Shown here: piece by piece, positions 5,738-7,127 of the stretch
Layout of the letters: each line of letters begins with the position of its first letter
How positions within the stretch are numbered: the stretch's first letter is position 1
DNA from: Planktothrix sp. UBA8402
Lineage (GTDB): Bacteria; Cyanobacteriota; Cyanobacteriia; Cyanobacteriales; Microcoleaceae
Assembly: GCA_003456035.1 (NCBI GenBank)
Contig: DMPJ01000471.1
Span: 4,286 to 11,412, forward strand
Direction of reading: 5' to 3'
DNA length: 7,127 bases
The notes under the pieces: generated by a model
The model's input: only the letters and a program-made list of their open reading frames with translations
What the model was told of the DNA's origin: nothing
The model's database searches: none
Position numbers and translations under genes: made by a program

Positions 5738-5765
5738 AGGGGCAAATTAGCCCCTATATTTTTGA
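5738..5765 (+). terminator. Rho-independent terminator, probably bidirectional
   Basis: AGGGGC (5738-5743), a 6-base loop, GCCCCT (5750-5755), then ATATTTTT. On the other strand the same stem is followed by TTTT, so it can also end transcription of the leftward ene-reductase gene. It sits exactly between the two converging genes. Confidence 0.8.
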
Positions 5766-5777
5766 GGACTAATTTGC
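5742..5777. repeat. Second inverted repeat GCAAATTAG / CTAATTTGC overlapping the terminator
   Basis: Nine-base perfect arms at 5742-5750 and 5769-5777 with an 18-base spacer. The left arm covers the loop and part of the terminator stem, so the two structures exclude each other in RNA. Confidence 0.5.
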
Positions 5778-5794
5778 ATTTCAAATCTTGATTA

Positions 5795-6937
5795 TCAACT
5801 AACGGCAACAGATTGCAGTTGTTCTAAAGTAGGATAATCGGTATAACCTTTTTCTGTTCCTCCATAAAATAAAGACCGATCATAGGAATTTAATGGGGCA
5901 TTAATCTCAAACCGTTTGGGTAAATCGGGATTAGAAATAAATAACCGTCCGTAAGCAATTAAATCGGCATTCCCAGAAGCGATCGCTTGATTTCCACTCT
6001 CTCGATTATGCGATCCGGCGGAGATAATTGCCCCCTTAAAGTAGTTACGGAAAAATCCAGAGGTTAACTCGGCAAAGGGGATTTCTGCTTGATCCATTTT
6101 CGCCCAATTATTTAGGGCATCGGCATTAGATCGAGGTTCAACAATATGCAAATAGACTAGATTAAATTGATTTAAAGCATTAGCAACATAACTAAAAGTG
6201 GCCACGGGATTAGAGTCGGAGATACTATTAAATGAACCCGCCGGAGATAGTCTCACCCCGACGCGATCGCTTCCCCAAACACTCACCACTGCTCTGGTTA
6301 CTTCTAATAAAAATCGGGTTCGATTTTCTAGTGTGCCACCATAGAGATCAGTGCGTTTGTTTGTACCATCTTGGAGAAACTGATCTAATAAATAGCCATT
6401 AGCACTATGAATTTCAACCCCATCAAACCCCGCAGCTAAAGCATTTTCCGCCGCTTGGCGATAGTCTTCTACTATCCCAGAAATTTCCTCGGTTTCTAAT
6501 GCCCGGGGTGTGACGAAGGGTTTTTGGCCTTGGGGAGTGCTGGCTAGTCCTTCTGGGGCAATCGCTGAAGGTGCTACAGGTAGCACACCATTGGGTTGCA
6601 GCAAGGGATGGGAAATTCGACCAACGTGCCACAGTTGCAGGAAAATCCGACCACCATGTTGGTGAACTGCTTTGGTTACGAGTTTCCAGCCTTCGATCTG
6701 TTCAGCAGAATGAATTCCAGGTGTGCCTGGGTAGCCTACTGCTTGGGGGGAAATTTGGGTGGCTTCAGAAATAATTAATCCCGCCGAAGCTCGTTGTCCA
6801 TAATATTCGGCGTTGAGGGGGACAGGGACGTTTCCGACTCCGGCGCGGTTGCGGGTTAGTGGAGCCATGACAAAGCGGTTGGGTAGGGTATAGCGACCCA
6901 ATTGGAAGGCGGAAAATAGGTTAAGTTGAGTGTTCAT
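5795..6937 (-). CDS. nemA: Old Yellow Enzyme family FMN-dependent ene-reductase (NemA-like)
   Basis: A 380-residue soluble TIM-barrel flavoenzyme that uses NAD(P)H to reduce activated C=C bonds (enals, enones, maleimides) and often nitro or nitrate-ester compounds. Seen: MAPLTRNRA (24-32) with the Thr near FMN N5/O4; QLWHVGRISHP (101-111) with the FMN-binding Gln; HSANGYLLDQFLQDGTNKRTD (177-197) with the substrate-binding His177/Asn180 pair and the proton-donor Tyr182; VGVRLSP (226-232) with the FMN Arg; and AYGRLFISNPDLP (328-340) with the FMN phosphate-binding Gly-Arg. The length is typical (about 360-380). The usual GGF-type turn reads SAGSHNRES here. AGGA (6946-6949) is a good ribosome site 8 bases before the ATG. 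Physiological substrate is unknown; detoxification of electrophiles is the usual idea. It appears to be transcribed alone, toward a bidirectional terminator. The symbol names the family, not a proven orthologue. Confidence 0.93.
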   Translation of the reverse strand: MNTQLNLFSAFQLGRYTLPNRFVMAPLTRNRAGVGNVPVPLNAEYYGQRASAGLIISEATQISPQAVGYPGTPGIHSAEQIEGWKLVTKAVHQHGGRIFLQLWHVGRISHPLLQPNGVLPVAPSAIAPEGLASTPQGQKPFVTPRALETEEISGIVEDYRQAAENALAAGFDGVEIHSANGYLLDQFLQDGTNKRTDLYGGTLENRTRFLLEVTRAVVSVWGSDRVGVRLSPAGSFNSISDSNPVATFSYVANALNQFNLVYLHIVEPRSNADALNNWAKMDQAEIPFAELTSGFFRNYFKGAIISAGSHNRESGNQAIASGNADLIAYGRLFISNPDLPKRFEINAPLNSYDRSLFYGGTEKGYTDYPTLEQLQSVAVS

Positions 6938-6968
6938 TATGTTTTTCCTGTTGAGGCTGAGTTTTAGT

Positions 6969-7127
6969 TCAGTAGTTAAACAACTGTCCTAATCCCATAT
7001 CTAAAGATTGCTGGCTAAATAAACCTTGACTCCATGACGTGAAATTGATATCTTCTACAAAGATCATTCCCACATCTCTACAAAGTTGATGAGCTAATTT
7101 GAAATGATAGTTTTTCCGTCTGTTTGC
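6969..7127 (-). pseudogene. tnpB: Truncated TnpB (IS200/IS605-type) nuclease remnant, runs off right edge
   Basis: The leftward frame gives 52 residues to a TGA at 6971-6969. It starts NRRKNYHFKLAHQLC (visible residues 2-16), then MIFVEDINF (21-29) with the acidic RuvC-II residue (Glu25 here), then SLDMGLGQLFNY (41-52), matching the TnpB pattern 'RRKxxHFKxAHxLC ... IVVEDLNxKG ... LDAGxGQFxxIL'. In intact TnpB about 100 further residues follow: a CxxC zinc ribbon and the last RuvC Asp. Here the frame stops right after GQLFNY and the following DNA in no frame shows those motifs. So the C-terminus is lost and the nuclease should be dead. TnpB is the RNA-guided nuclease of IS200/IS605 elements and the ancestor of Cas12. 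The right part is cut by the window, so the N-terminus is unknown. Whether the truncation was by deletion at the nemA side cannot be told. Confidence 0.8.

Noticed and set aside
6571..6778. Rightward frames opposite the ene-reductase gene
   Set aside because: Shadows of the strongly conserved Old Yellow Enzyme frame on the other strand.

Overview
The window looks like a cyanobacterial chromosome. It is AT-rich, it carries five copies of the cyanobacterial highly iterated palindrome GCGATCGC in 7.1 kb, and its proteins (Csx10-type RAMP, cyanobacterial antitoxin-like small protein, TnpB of the IS605 type) have a cyanobacterial flavour. I cannot name the species from sequence alone.

Left half (1-4499, all on the minus strand): part of a type III CRISPR-Cas operon, best assigned to subtype III-D because its last visible gene is csx10. 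In transcription order it holds a CARF-type ring-nucleotide sensor with a C-terminal PD-(D/E)XK-like domain; a short, HD-less Cas10 with an intact GGDD palm; an 80-residue protein resembling VapB/DUF2281-type antitoxins; a Csm3-like Cas7 backbone subunit; and the start of csx10, which runs off the left edge. Cas10 overlaps the antitoxin-like gene by ATGA, and cas7 overlaps csx10 by ATGA. The antitoxin-like gene has a very strong Shine-Dalgarno sequence, so it appears to be a true operon member. No CRISPR array, cas6, cas1 or cas2 is visible; they may lie beyond the left edge or elsewhere. The expected logic is that Cas7/Csx10/Cas10 bind target RNA, Cas10 makes cyclic oligoadenylate, and the CARF protein responds. 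The CARF effector's active site lacks the usual E-x-K pair, which is the most interesting feature of the operon.

Middle (4500-5794): a promoter region for the operon with overlapping -35/-10 candidates and a palindrome, then small rightward genes: a 41-residue protein with a PETGKW core, a doubtful 53-residue possible membrane peptide, and an acidic 112-residue orphan. It ends in a hairpin terminator that should work in both directions, between converging genes.

Right end (5795-7127, minus strand): an Old Yellow Enzyme family ene-reductase (NemA-like) with its catalytic residues in place. Its start lies only 31 bases from a truncated TnpB transposon nuclease remnant that runs off the right edge.
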